A stretch of DNA of 64,000 nucleotides, taken from positions 3,472,001 through 3,536,000 of the forward strand of contig NZ_LT629692.1 in the NCBI RefSeq assembly GCF_900100885.1, written 5' to 3'. Below are positions 27,243 through 35,634 of the stretch, piece by piece. Position 1 is the first letter of the stretch. Each line of letters opens with the position of its first letter. The notes below the pieces were generated by a model. The model was not told the origin of the DNA and made no database searches. It saw nothing but the letters and a program-made list of their open reading frames with translations. The stretch is from Microbacterium pygmaeum (GTDB taxonomy: Bacteria; Actinomycetota; Actinomycetes; Actinomycetales; Microbacteriaceae). A program made the translations under genes and the position numbers.

Positions 27243-27292
27243 GGCCCCAGTTTACCCGCGCGATCCGGCGCGCCGGTTGCGCGGTGACGGGC

Positions 27293-28165
27293 TCAGGATG
27301 CCTGGCCAGCGGCATCCTCCAGGTCTTCCACTTCCTTCTCCCAGGCGTCACGAGCCAGCCGGTACCAGAGGTAGAACGCGAAGCCGGCGAAGACGGCCCA
27401 CTCGATCGCGTAGAAGATGTTGAGCCAGTTGACGCCGGACCCCTCGTCGGGGGCCGGCGATGCGATGTCGGTGAGCGGTCCCTGTGCGACCTCGGAGGCC
27501 AGGTACGGGCGATACACGTTCAGCCCTTCGACATCGTGCCAGCGCGACAGCAGGGCAGCGGGCGACATGCGGGTCAGCGTCTCGGGGTCGGCGCCCTTCG
27601 GCGGAAGGACGGGGCCTTCGTCGGAGATCAGGCGACCGGTGATGGCCAGCGCGGCATCGGTGTCGGCGGTCGATGCGGTCTCGTTGAGCTGCCCGGCCGC
27701 CTCGATCGCCTCCTGCTCCGTGCCCGCCCAGCCGATCGCGACCGCGATCGATGCGGGCGCGCCGTCGGCGTCGCCACCCGCGATGCGCAGCTGTCCGGTG
27801 ACCCAGTACCCCGCGGCGCCGTCGTTGAAGCGAGACGAGACGATGACGAAGTCGTCCGGGACCCAGGTCCCGGTGACCGTGACGCGTTGTCCGACCAGGG
27901 GCTCGGAGAGGTACTCGCCGGGAGCGGCGACCTCGGCCAGGGGCAGGACCTCCTCGGTCGCGCCCGGCGGCGTCGGGTCGGTGTCGATCGCGCGGCCGAG
28001 CTGCCACTGCCCCAGCCACGCGAAGACACCCGCGACGACGAGGCAGAGCGCGAGCATCGCGATCCACCGGCCTCGCAGCATGACTTCGCGGAGGGTCGGC
28101 GGGAACACCTCGACGGGCGCGTCTGCCCCGGTCCCAGCACCCGCCGAAGGGTCGGGGAACGTCAT
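27293..28165 (-). CDS. SURF1-family cytochrome oxidase assembly protein
   Basis: The protein is 290 aa. A transmembrane helix near the N-terminus (WIAMLALCLVVAGVFAWLG) is followed by WQLGRA, a long external domain with TVTGTWVPDDFVIVSSR, and a C-terminal helix (IFYAIEWAVFAGFAFYLWYR). This is the SURF1 layout, with a role in heme a insertion into cytochrome aa3. Its ATG overlaps the stop of guaB3 (ATGA). Confidence 0.88.
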   Translation of the reverse strand: MTFPDPSAGAGTGADAPVEVFPPTLREVMLRGRWIAMLALCLVVAGVFAWLGQWQLGRAIDTDPTPPGATEEVLPLAEVAAPGEYLSEPLVGQRVTVTGTWVPDDFVIVSSRFNDGAAGYWVTGQLRIAGGDADGAPASIAVAIGWAGTEQEAIEAAGQLNETASTADTDAALAITGRLISDEGPVLPPKGADPETLTRMSPAALLSRWHDVEGLNVYRPYLASEVAQGPLTDIASPAPDEGSGVNWLNIFYAIEWAVFAGFAFYLWYRLARDAWEKEVEDLEDAAGQAS

Positions 28166-29280
28166 CCCGCGCTGTACGGAGCGACCACCACGTCGACCCG
28201 CTGGAATTCCTTGAGGTCGGAGTATCCCGTGGTCGCCATCGACTTGCGGAGCGCCCCGATGAGGTTCGCCGTGCCGTCGGCGACCGGAGCCGGGCCGTAC
28301 AGCACCGACTCGAGGGTGGTCACCTGGTCGACTGCCACGCGGCGACCGCGCGGAAGCTTGGGGTGATGCGACTCAGGACCCCAGTGGAACCCGCGGCCCG
28401 GCGCGTCCGTGGCGCGAGCCAGGGCGACGCCGAGCATCACAGCATCCGCCCCCATCGCCAACGCCTTGACGATGTCACCGGACGTGCCCACGCCACCGTC
28501 GGCGATCACGTGCACGTAGCGTCCGCCCGACTCGTCGAGGTAGTCGCGGCGGGCCCCGGCGACATCCGAGACGGCCGTGGCCATCGGCGCGTGGATGCCG
28601 AGGGTGGCGCGCGTGGTCGACGCGGCTCCCCCGCCGAAGCCCACGAGCACGCCGGCGGCGCCGGTGCGCATCAGGTGCAGCGCCGCGGTGTAGGTCGACG
28701 CGCCGCCCACCACGACCGGGACGTCGAGGTCGTAGATGAACTTCTTGAGGTTCAGCGGCTGGTCGACGCTCGAGACGTGCTCTGCCGAGACGGTCGTTCC
28801 GCGGATGACGAACAGATCCACCCCCGCGGCGACCACGGTCTCGTAGAGCTCCTGCGTGCGCTGCGGGGTGAGGGAGCCGGCGACGGTGACGCCGCCTTCG
28901 CGGATCTGCGCGAGGCGGTCGCGCACGAGCTCGGGCTTGATCGGCTCGGCGTACAGCTCCTGCATGCGCTGGGTCGCCCGGCCGTCGTCGAGCGATGCGA
29001 TCTCGACCAGCAGCGGCTCGGGGTCGTCGTAGCGCGTCCACAGGCCTTCGAGGTCGAGGACGCCGAGGCCGCCGAGCTGGCCGAGCATGATCGCCGTCGT
29101 CGGGCTGACGACCGAGTCCATCGGCGCCCCCAGCACCGGGATCGCGAACTGGAACGCGTCGATGGACCAGGCCGTCGACACATCCTCGGGATTGCGCGTG
29201 CGGCGCGACGGGACGACGGCGATGTCGTCGAACGTGTACGCGCGACGAGCGCGCTTGGCGCGGCCGATCTCGATCTCCAT
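28162..29280 (-). CDS. guaB3: GuaB3-family IMP dehydrogenase-related protein
   Basis: The protein is 372 aa from the ATG (MEIEIGRAKRARRAYTF); a GTG at 29286 is an alternative. A TIM barrel without CBS domains has the IMPDH-like segments APMDSVVSP, VIADGGVGTSGDI and AMGADAVMLG. At the position of the IMPDH catalytic cysteine (GPGSICTTR in the GuaB of this window) it reads GGGAASTTR, so Ser221 replaces Cys. The activity of this family is not settled from sequence. It sits upstream of SURF1 and near guaA. Confidence 0.88.
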   Translation of the reverse strand: MEIEIGRAKRARRAYTFDDIAVVPSRRTRNPEDVSTAWSIDAFQFAIPVLGAPMDSVVSPTTAIMLGQLGGLGVLDLEGLWTRYDDPEPLLVEIASLDDGRATQRMQELYAEPIKPELVRDRLAQIREGGVTVAGSLTPQRTQELYETVVAAGVDLFVIRGTTVSAEHVSSVDQPLNLKKFIYDLDVPVVVGGASTYTAALHLMRTGAAGVLVGFGGGAASTTRATLGIHAPMATAVSDVAGARRDYLDESGGRYVHVIADGGVGTSGDIVKALAMGADAVMLGVALARATDAPGRGFHWGPESHHPKLPRGRRVAVDQVTTLESVLYGPAPVADGTANLIGALRKSMATTGYSDLKEFQRVDVVVAPYSAG

Positions 29281-29326
29281 GCTCACGGACCAAGCCTATC
29301 GCGGGGCCGCTTCAGCGACGCGGACG

Positions 29327-29399
29327 GGGACTGCTCCCCTGTCGCCGACCGCCCCTGGTGCGCAGCGCGAAGGGCGGTTCGCGACGGCGGAGCAGTCCC
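29327..29399 (-). terminator. Long hairpin downstream of the TetR gene
   Basis: Outer arms of 11 bp pair perfectly (29327-29337 with 29389-29399, GGGACTGCTCC / GGAGCAGTCCC). Inner arms 29341-29354 and 29372-29385 pair with few mismatches. The element lies between the stop of the TetR gene and the start of guaB3 on the same strand, and probably ends TetR transcription. Confidence 0.65.
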
Positions 29400-29406
29400 G
29401 GGAGCG

Positions 29407-30051
29407 CTACCAGGCCTCGTCGACGCGCGGCGCTTCGTCGAGCACGTACTGGACGCTCACCGGGAAGCACTCGTTGAACAGCTCGGTCATCCCGGCGTCC
29501 TTGCCGTACTCGTCGGTCAGGCGCAGGCCGATCATCGTGTTGATGAGCATCCCCGCGGCGAGGAACTTCTGCGCCTCCTCCGCCGAGAAGCCGGCCTCGT
29601 CGCGCAGGTAGTGCCACACCTGCGCGAATCCGCCCCGCGCGACCGGCCCGATGACCGGGTGGGCGCCGAGCAGGAACGCGTGCGACAGGATCTGATGGAG
29701 TCCCCGCACCCGCAGCAGGCCGAGGTAGGCGGCGCCCATCGCCTCGCCGCGATCGTGCAGGTCCGTGTCGTCGGGCACCGTCCGGAAGGCCGTGAGCAGC
29801 TGCTTCAGCGCATCGTCGAGCGCCGCGAGGAAGAGGTTCTCCTTCGTCCCGAAGAGGCGGACGACGTAGGGCTGGGAAACGGATGCCGCGCGCGCGACGT
29901 CGTCCGTGGTCGTGCCGACATAGCCCTTGGCGCCGAAGACCGCGATCGCGGCCTCGACGATCTGCTCCCGTCGCTCGTCGGAGCTCATCCGCCTGGTCGG
30001 GTCGGGGGCGGTTCCAGCCTCGTCGATCTTCTGCGCGCTCACAGTTGACAT
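29407..30051 (-). CDS. TetR-family transcriptional regulator
   Basis: The protein is 214 aa. The N-terminal HTH (about residues 25-75) reads RREQIVEAAIAVFGAKGYVG, TTTDDVARAASVSQPYVVR, LFGTKENLF. The C-terminal ligand domain is all-helical. It is divergent from an MFS drug exporter with 75 bp between; this arrangement points to local repression of the exporter relieved by a drug-like ligand. Confidence 0.9.
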   Translation of the reverse strand: MSTVSAQKIDEAGTAPDPTRRMSSDERREQIVEAAIAVFGAKGYVGTTTDDVARAASVSQPYVVRLFGTKENLFLAALDDALKQLLTAFRTVPDDTDLHDRGEAMGAAYLGLLRVRGLHQILSHAFLLGAHPVIGPVARGGFAQVWHYLRDEAGFSAEEAQKFLAAGMLINTMIGLRLTDEYGKDAGMTELFNECFPVSVQYVLDEAPRVDEAW

Positions 30052-30061
30052 GTTATCAGTC

Positions 30062-30092
30062 GATTACTACAGTTGCTCGAGTCGCAGTAATC
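30062..30092. promoter_or_regulatory. Candidate TetR operator between the regulator and the MFS exporter
   Basis: A perfect inverted repeat GATTACT (30062-30068) / AGTAATC (30086-30092) with 17 bp between lies in the divergent intergenic region. CGATTAC recurs at 30096-30102. The region is markedly AT-richer than its surroundings. Binding here would cover both promoters. Confidence 0.6.
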
Positions 30093-30126
30093 ATCCGATT
30101 ACAACCACGTTCGAGAGGCGCTCCTC

Positions 30127-31587
30127 ATGACCGACACCCTTCAGCTCGCACCCCCGCGACGCCGCGCCTTCGGGCTGGTCGTGGCCGCAGCATCCGTCCC
30201 GATGTTCATGGCGACGCTCGACAACCTCGTGATGACCAACGCGCTCCCGGTGCTGCACGAGCGGCTGGGGGCGACGGTCGAGGAGCTCCAATGGTTCGTG
30301 AACGCCTACACGCTCGCGTTCGCCAGCATGATCCTGGTGGCCTCCGCCCTCGGCGACCGGTTCGGGCGCCGCACGGTGTTCCTGATCGGGATCACGATCT
30401 TCGGCGTCGGCTCCGTGCTGGCGGCCCTCAGCACCGACCCGGCGCAATTGATCGCCGCTCGTGCTTTACAGGGCTTCGGCGGCGCCGGAGTGCTGCCGCT
30501 CTCGCTCGCGTTGATCTCCGGCGGAGTCGCTCCGCAACGCCGGCCGCTGGCCATCGGCATCTGGGGCGGCATCTCGGGGCTCGGCGTCGCGGTCGGCCCG
30601 CTCGTCGGCGGCGCCGTCATGGAGGGCTGGAACTGGCAGGCGATCTTCTGGATCAACGTGCCGGTCGCCCTCATCGCGATCCCGCTCGCGTACTTCGTGC
30701 TGCGCAACGACTTCGGCTCACGCTCGCGGATCGACGTCTTCGGGGCGCTGCTGGCCGGACTCGGCGTGCTCGCCCTGGTGCACGCGATCGTGCGGGGCAA
30801 CGACGACGGGTGGGACTCGCTCGGAGTGATCGCGGAGATCGTCGGCGCTGTCGTGCTGCTGGTCGGCTTCGTCCTGTGGCAGGTGCGCGCGACGTCGCCG
30901 CTCGTGCCGCTGCGGCTCTTCTCGGACCGATCGTTCTCGGTCACCAACGTCGTCGGCTTCGCGTTCAGCTTCGGCACGTTCGGGGCGGTGTTCATCCTGA
31001 TCCAGTACATGCAGGTCGTCCAGGGCTCGTCGCCGCTGGAAGCAGCTGTGCAGACCACCCCCTGGACCCTGGCGCCGATGATCGTCGCGCCGCTCGCGGG
31101 CATCTTCGCGCCGCGCGTGGGCACCCGCGTGCTGATGGTGACGGGGCTCGGGCTGCAGGCCATCGCGCTGGGCTGGCTGGCGCTGTTGCTGTCGACCGAC
31201 CTGGACTACGCGCAGCTCGTGATCCCGTTCGTGATGGCGGGGGTCGGCATGGGCCTGGTCTTCGCTCCCTCGGCGACGGCGCTGCTGGCGACCCTGGGGC
31301 TGGTCGACCACGCGAAGGCGTCGGGCGTGAACTCCACAGTGCGCGAGATCGGCATCGCCCTGGGGACGGCCGTGATGACGGCGGTGTTCGTGAGCGCCGG
31401 GGGCGAACTGCGTCCGGACCTGTATGTGGATGCCGCCCGCCCCGCCGTCCTGGTCGGTGCCGCCGTGCTGGTGGTCGGGATGATCGCGGCGTTCTGGCTC
31501 CCGTCGGGTCGTTCGGGGCGTTTCGCCCCCGCTGAGCCCGCCGCCGCAGCATCCTCCCCCGAACTCACCCTCTCTTCGCCGAGCTGA
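30127..31587 (+). CDS. MFS multidrug exporter (DHA2/EmrB-QacA type)
   Basis: The protein is 486 aa with about 14 hydrophobic segments. The family motifs include LDNLVMTNALPVL in helix 1, GDRFGRRTVFLIG (motif A), and ALQGFGGAGVLPLSLALI. It is a proton-coupled exporter in the cytoplasmic membrane with unknown drug range. Control is probably by the divergent TetR protein. Confidence 0.9.
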   Translation: MTDTLQLAPPRRRAFGLVVAAASVPMFMATLDNLVMTNALPVLHERLGATVEELQWFVNAYTLAFASMILVASALGDRFGRRTVFLIGITIFGVGSVLAALSTDPAQLIAARALQGFGGAGVLPLSLALISGGVAPQRRPLAIGIWGGISGLGVAVGPLVGGAVMEGWNWQAIFWINVPVALIAIPLAYFVLRNDFGSRSRIDVFGALLAGLGVLALVHAIVRGNDDGWDSLGVIAEIVGAVVLLVGFVLWQVRATSPLVPLRLFSDRSFSVTNVVGFAFSFGTFGAVFILIQYMQVVQGSSPLEAAVQTTPWTLAPMIVAPLAGIFAPRVGTRVLMVTGLGLQAIALGWLALLLSTDLDYAQLVIPFVMAGVGMGLVFAPSATALLATLGLVDHAKASGVNSTVREIGIALGTAVMTAVFVSAGGELRPDLYVDAARPAVLVGAAVLVVGMIAAFWLPSGRSGRFAPAEPAAAASSPELTLSSPS

Positions 31588-31590
31588 CGC

Positions 31591-32091
31591 TCACGCGGCG
31601 CAGGCCGCGCACAGACCCACCAGCACCGACTGCGACGGCTCCAGGCGGAATCCGGTCTCGTCGGCCGACCTCGAAGCGGCCTCGGCCAGCACGTCCGCCT
31701 CGAGCACGACCACCCGGCCGCAGATGCGGCAGTGCGCGTGCAGATGACCGTGGCCCTCCGCGGCGGAGGCGAAGTGGTACAGCGTCGCGCCGGCCGAGCC
31801 GTGCATATGCGAGACCAGGCCGAACTCGACGAGGGTCTCCAGCGTGCGGTAGACCGTCGCCCGGTGCACCTGCGGGTGCGACGAGGACAGCAGCGCGACC
31901 ACCTGATCCGCGGTGACGTGATCCGGGGTTCCTGCGAGGACCTCGAGCACAGCGCGGCGGGCCTGCGTGACCCGCTGACCGTGGGCCCGCAGGTCGTCCA
32001 GCGCGGCCTCGACGGCGGCATCCGGCGCCGTCCGATGCAGCAGTTCGTGCGCATCGTGCGGGGATGGCGGCGACGTCGTGTCTGCGGACAT
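31591..32091 (-). CDS. Fur-family metal-responsive repressor (probable nickel or zinc sensor)
   Basis: The protein is 166 aa. The HTH region includes GQRVTQARRAVLEVLAG and QVHRATVYRTLETL. The metal region has HGHLHAHC (114-121), CxxC at 121/124 and CxxC at 161/164. It is divergent from cbiMNQO next to urease, so nickel control (Nur-like) is the likely job. The two CxxC pairs are more usual in Fur/Zur, so zinc is an alternative. It is convergent with the MFS gene, 3 bp away. Confidence 0.85.
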   Translation of the reverse strand: MSADTTSPPSPHDAHELLHRTAPDAAVEAALDDLRAHGQRVTQARRAVLEVLAGTPDHVTADQVVALLSSSHPQVHRATVYRTLETLVEFGLVSHMHGSAGATLYHFASAAEGHGHLHAHCRICGRVVVLEADVLAEAASRSADETGFRLEPSQSVLVGLCAACAA

Positions 32092-32141
32092 GGCCCCATC
32101 GTGGCACGTGCGCCTCTCCGGATCTCGGTCGTCTGGCGTCC

Positions 32142-32156
32142 TGCGACTGCGTCGCA
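32142..32156. promoter_or_regulatory. Candidate Fur-family operator upstream of cbiM
   Basis: TGCGACTGCGTCGCA is a 15-bp 7-1-7 palindrome with one mismatched pair, the geometry of Fur-family operators. It lies between the divergent Fur-family gene and cbiM, next to a possible -10 (TAGAGT, 32159-32164). The cognate regulator is inferred from position only. Confidence 0.55.
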
Positions 32157-32224
32157 CTAGAGTGTGCCGCAGGAGTCCCTCCCGAGCGGAGCGGACTGTC
32201 CGCACGATCGCTCCGAGAGGTCGC

Positions 32225-32914
32225 ATGCACGTTCCCGACGGATTCCTGAATCTGCCCACATCGATCGCCACCGGCGTGGTGGCAGCAGGCGCCATCGCGG
32301 TGGCCCTGCGCCGCTCCCGATCGGAGTTCGTCGACGACCGCAAGGCCCCGATGGTCGGGATCGTCGCGACGCTGATCTTCGCAGCCCAGATGATCAACTT
32401 CCCGGTCGGCGCGGGCACGAGCGGACACCTGATGGGCGGCGCCCTCGCGGCGGTCCTGGTCGGTCCCGCGACCGGCCTCTTATGCATCAGCGTGGTGCTC
32501 ATCGTGCAGGCGTTCCTCTTCGCCGACGGGGGGATCACCGCCCTCGGCACGAACATCACCCTCATCGGCGTCGTGACCGTGCTCGTCGGCTGGGGGGTCT
32601 TCCGCGCCCTGATGCTCCTGCTCCCCGGTCGACGCTGGTCGGTGGCCGTCGCATCCGCCGTCGGCGCGTTCGTCTCGGTGCCCGCCGCCGCCGCCGTCTT
32701 CGTCCTCCTGTTCGCGATCGGCGGCGCCGTGCCGGTGCCGTTGGATGCGGTGATGGCCGCCATGGTCGGCTGGCACGCCGTCATCGGCCTCGGGGAGGCG
32801 GTCATCACCGGCCTCATCGTCTCGGCGGTCCTGGCCACCCGACCCGACCTCGTCTACGGTGCGAGGTTCGAGCGCCCCGCACGGGTGCGCAGCGCGGCAG
32901 AGGTGAGGGCATGA
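32225..32914 (+). CDS. cbiM: Nickel/cobalt ECF transporter substrate-binding membrane protein CbiM
   Basis: The protein is 229 aa, starting exactly at MHVPDGFL, the N-terminal metal-binding loop of CbiM/NikM in which the N-terminus and His2 bind Ni or Co. AAQMINFPVGAGTSGHLMGGALAA is the core family motif. It has about seven hydrophobic helices. It is first in the cbiMNQO operon. Closeness to urease favours nickel. Its stop overlaps cbiN (ATGA). Confidence 0.93.
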   Translation: MHVPDGFLNLPTSIATGVVAAGAIAVALRRSRSEFVDDRKAPMVGIVATLIFAAQMINFPVGAGTSGHLMGGALAAVLVGPATGLLCISVVLIVQAFLFADGGITALGTNITLIGVVTVLVGWGVFRALMLLLPGRRWSVAVASAVGAFVSVPAAAAVFVLLFAIGGAVPVPLDAVMAAMVGWHAVIGLGEAVITGLIVSAVLATRPDLVYGARFERPARVRSAAEVRA

Positions 32915-33258
32915 GCGCCTCGGAGTCGCCCCCGCCATCCGCCGCACAGCGCGGGCGCATCTCCACCCGAGCCTTCACGATCGCCGCTCTGGGGATCGCC
33001 CTGGTCATCGCGTGCGTCGTCAGCCTGTGGGCATCGGCGAACCCCGACGGCCTCGAGTTCGTCGCCGGCTCGACCGGCTTCCTCGACGCCGCACAGGACA
33101 GCGCGACGGCGGGCAGCCCGCTCGCCGACTACGGCGTCGTGTTCGTCGACAACCCATGGCTCTCGGTGGCCCTCGCCGGCGCGATCGGCTGCGCCGTCAC
33201 CTTCGGGCTCGCCTGGCTGGTCGGCCGCGCCGCCAAGCGACGCTCGACCGACGGCTGA
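32911..33258 (+). CDS. cbiN: Nickel/cobalt ECF transporter component CbiN (PDGLE domain)
   Basis: The protein is 115 aa with two membrane helices flanking an external loop that carries the diagnostic PDGLEFVA. In this family CbiN assists metal loading of CbiM. It overlaps cbiM by 4 bp and is followed by cbiQ after 1 bp. Confidence 0.88.
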   Translation: MSASESPPPSAAQRGRISTRAFTIAALGIALVIACVVSLWASANPDGLEFVAGSTGFLDAAQDSATAGSPLADYGVVFVDNPWLSVALAGAIGCAVTFGLAWLVGRAAKRRSTDG

Positions 33259-33259
33259 G

Positions 33260-33922
33260 ATGACCCGATCGGTGTGGGGGCATTCGCCCGGCGACTCCGC
33301 ACTGCACCGCGCGTCGCCTCGGCTCAAGCTGATCTGCCTCGTCGTCTTCGCGGTGATCGTCGTCGCCACTCCGCGGGAGTGGTTCGTCGCGTTCGCCTGC
33401 TACGCGGCGTTCGTCATCGGGATGCTGGTGCTCGCCCGAGTCTCGCTCCGCACCGTGCTGCGACGAATGGTGATCGAGGTGCCGTTCCTCGTGTTCGCTG
33501 CGCTCATGCCGTTCATCGCCACCGGCCCACGCGTCGAGGTGGGCCCGTTCACGCTTTCCGTCGAGGGACTCTGGGGCGCGTGGGGTCTGCTCATCAAAGC
33601 GACCCTCGCGCTGCTGGCCTCCGTGGTGCTCGTGAGCACGACCGAGCCGCGCCGCATCGTGCTGGCGCTGGAGTCGCTCAGGCTGCCGCGCCAGCTGACC
33701 TCGATCATGGCGTTCATGCTGCGCTACCTCGATGTGATCGTCGGAGAGTCGGGGCGCATGCGCACCGCGCGCGCGTCCCGCGGTTTCGAGCCGCGCGGGC
33801 CGCGGTCGTGGGGCGTGCTGGCCACCGGTGTCGGAGCGCTCTTCGCGAGATCCCACGCCCGCGGCGAGCGCGTGCACCTGGCGATGCTCGCCCGCGGATA
33901 CGCCGAAGGCGGAGCCCCGTGA
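33260..33922 (+). CDS. cbiQ: Nickel/cobalt ECF transporter transmembrane coupling protein CbiQ
   Basis: The protein is 220 aa with about five or six helices and the cytoplasmic coupling motifs RTARASRGF and HLAMLARGY, which contact the ATPase. It is the T-component of the ECF transporter. It is coupled to cbiO by a GTGA overlap. Confidence 0.9.
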   Translation: MTRSVWGHSPGDSALHRASPRLKLICLVVFAVIVVATPREWFVAFACYAAFVIGMLVLARVSLRTVLRRMVIEVPFLVFAALMPFIATGPRVEVGPFTLSVEGLWGAWGLLIKATLALLASVVLVSTTEPRRIVLALESLRLPRQLTSIMAFMLRYLDVIVGESGRMRTARASRGFEPRGPRSWGVLATGVGALFARSHARGERVHLAMLARGYAEGGAP

Positions 33923-34689
33923 CCTCGACGGGCGCATCGGTGTCGGTCCGCGACCTGCGCTTCGCGTACCCGGGCGGTCGCGACTGCGCGCCGGCCGTAC
34001 TCGACGGTGTGAGCTTCGAGATCACGGCTGGCGAGCGTGTGGCGGTTCTGGGACCGAACGGGGCCGGCAAGACGACGCTGATGCTGCAGCTCAACGGCAT
34101 CCTCTCCCCATCCTCGGGCGAGGTCGCTATCGGCGGCACCACGCTCGCGCGCGACACGCTGCGCGAGATCCGCCGGCGCGTCGGGCTCGTCTTCCAGGAT
34201 CCGGACGACCAGCTGTTCATGCCCACCGTCGGGGAGGACGTCGCATTCGGGCCGTCCAACTTCGGCGTCCGCGGCGCAGAGCTCCAGGCCCGCGTCACGA
34301 GCGCGCTGGTTCGGGTCGGACTGGCGGATGCGGCATCCCGCCCTCCGCAGCATCTGTCGCTCGGTCAGCGCCGCCGTGCTGCGATCGCGACCATCCTCTC
34401 GATGGATGTGGATGTCGTCGTGCTGGACGAGCCGACCTCGAACCTCGACCCGTCCGCGCGCCGCGAGCTCTCCGCGACGCTGGATGCACTGCCGGCGACC
34501 GTGATCGTCGTGACCCACGACCTGCCCTACGCGCTTGAGCTGTGTCCGCGCGCGCTGGTGCTGGATGGGGGCCGCATCGTCGCGGACGGACCGACGCGCG
34601 AACTCCTGGCAGACGCCGCGTTCATGGCCGCGCACGGGCTCGAGCTGCCGTGGGGCTTCGATCCCCTGCGCACGCCCGATCCGCGCTGA
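33919..34689 (+). CDS. cbiO: Nickel/cobalt ECF transporter ATPase CbiO
   Basis: The protein is 256 aa with a GTG start. It has Walker A GPNGAGKTT, Q-loop VFQDPDDQLF, signature LSLGQRRR (a common CbiO variant of LSGGQ), Walker B VVVLDEPTSNLD and H-loop VTHDL. It powers the CbiMNQ importer. The gene is convergent with the urea transporter, 2 bp away. Confidence 0.93.
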   Translation: MTSTGASVSVRDLRFAYPGGRDCAPAVLDGVSFEITAGERVAVLGPNGAGKTTLMLQLNGILSPSSGEVAIGGTTLARDTLREIRRRVGLVFQDPDDQLFMPTVGEDVAFGPSNFGVRGAELQARVTSALVRVGLADAASRPPQHLSLGQRRRAAIATILSMDVDVVVLDEPTSNLDPSARRELSATLDALPATVIVVTHDLPYALELCPRALVLDGGRIVADGPTRELLADAAFMAAHGLELPWGFDPLRTPDPR

Positions 34690-34691
34690 GC

Positions 34692-35618
34692 TCAGGTCCG
34701 CTTCAGCGCACCGACGTGATGCGCGACGATCAGCGCGGCCCACGTCGTGAGGATGTAGGGCCAGGTGTAGGTCTCCAGGCCCAGCCGGTGCATCACCAGG
34801 GTCACCACGGCGGTGACGACGATCCACGGCAGCGCGTACAGCCACGACCAGGTGCTGCTGCGCAGGAACGTGACGGCGAGCGCGATGGCCGTCAGGACCC
34901 CGGAGTAGTTCGCGAGGCCGTTGGCGATCTCGCTCTGCGGCTCGCCCATGACCACCGCGGTGACCGACCCGACGACACTGCCCAGGAGCGCGGCGATGCC
35001 GACCCTCCAGTTCGCCACGAACAATCCGATGAGGATCAGCGCGCCCGAGAGGAGGCTGTCGACGAGCACGACCTGCGAGACGTTCGTGAGCAGGGAGGCC
35101 AGGAACGCGGGCACCGGATCGGTGGTCAGGATCGTCGGCGGCGAGTCCACCGCCAGCTGCAGCGTCGAGAGGGCGATGACGGCGGCGACGATCACGAAGG
35201 GGGCCGTGGTGTACGGCAGATCGTAGGAGCGCAGCGGCGTCTGTGCGAACAGCTGCGTGACGAGCCAGGTCACCAGCCCGGTCGCGATGCCGCCGACGAA
35301 GGCCAGCACGTAGCTCCACCACGCATCGCCGCCGAGCGCGGCGAAGACTGCGGCGCCGACGAGGGTGCCGCAGAAGGACTGCATGCCGGCCGCGACCGAT
35401 GCGAGGTCGAACCCGATGAGACGCCCGCCGAGGATCCCGCCGGTCGCCCCGATCACCGCGAGGATCCCCATCCGCCAGTCTGCGACGACGAACGCGACCA
35501 GGATCAGCAGGCCGGTGACGACGTTCTGCTGGAAGTAGATCTGCGACGGCCCGTGCAGCATGCCCAGCCCGTACTGCACCCAGGTGTTCGGTCCGGTCTT
35601 CGCGGTCGCAGTGCTCAT
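34692..35618 (-). CDS. Urea transporter (UT/Yut family)
   Basis: The protein is 308 aa with about ten hydrophobic helices in two homologous halves. Each half starts with a UT signature: GPSQIYFQQNVVTGLLIL in the first and NVSQVVLVDSLLSGALIL in the second. It is last in the urease operon, 16 bp after ureD, and would supply urea to cytoplasmic urease. Confidence 0.9.
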   Translation of the reverse strand: MSTATAKTGPNTWVQYGLGMLHGPSQIYFQQNVVTGLLILVAFVVADWRMGILAVIGATGGILGGRLIGFDLASVAAGMQSFCGTLVGAAVFAALGGDAWWSYVLAFVGGIATGLVTWLVTQLFAQTPLRSYDLPYTTAPFVIVAAVIALSTLQLAVDSPPTILTTDPVPAFLASLLTNVSQVVLVDSLLSGALILIGLFVANWRVGIAALLGSVVGSVTAVVMGEPQSEIANGLANYSGVLTAIALAVTFLRSSTWSWLYALPWIVVTAVVTLVMHRLGLETYTWPYILTTWAALIVAHHVGALKRT

Positions 35619-35634
35619 GTCGAGGTCGCCACCG

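Noticed and set aside
32092..32224. Cobalamin riboswitch upstream of cbiM
   Set aside because: The space is only 133 bp and lacks a recognisable B12-box; a Fur-type palindrome is present and urease context favours nickel.
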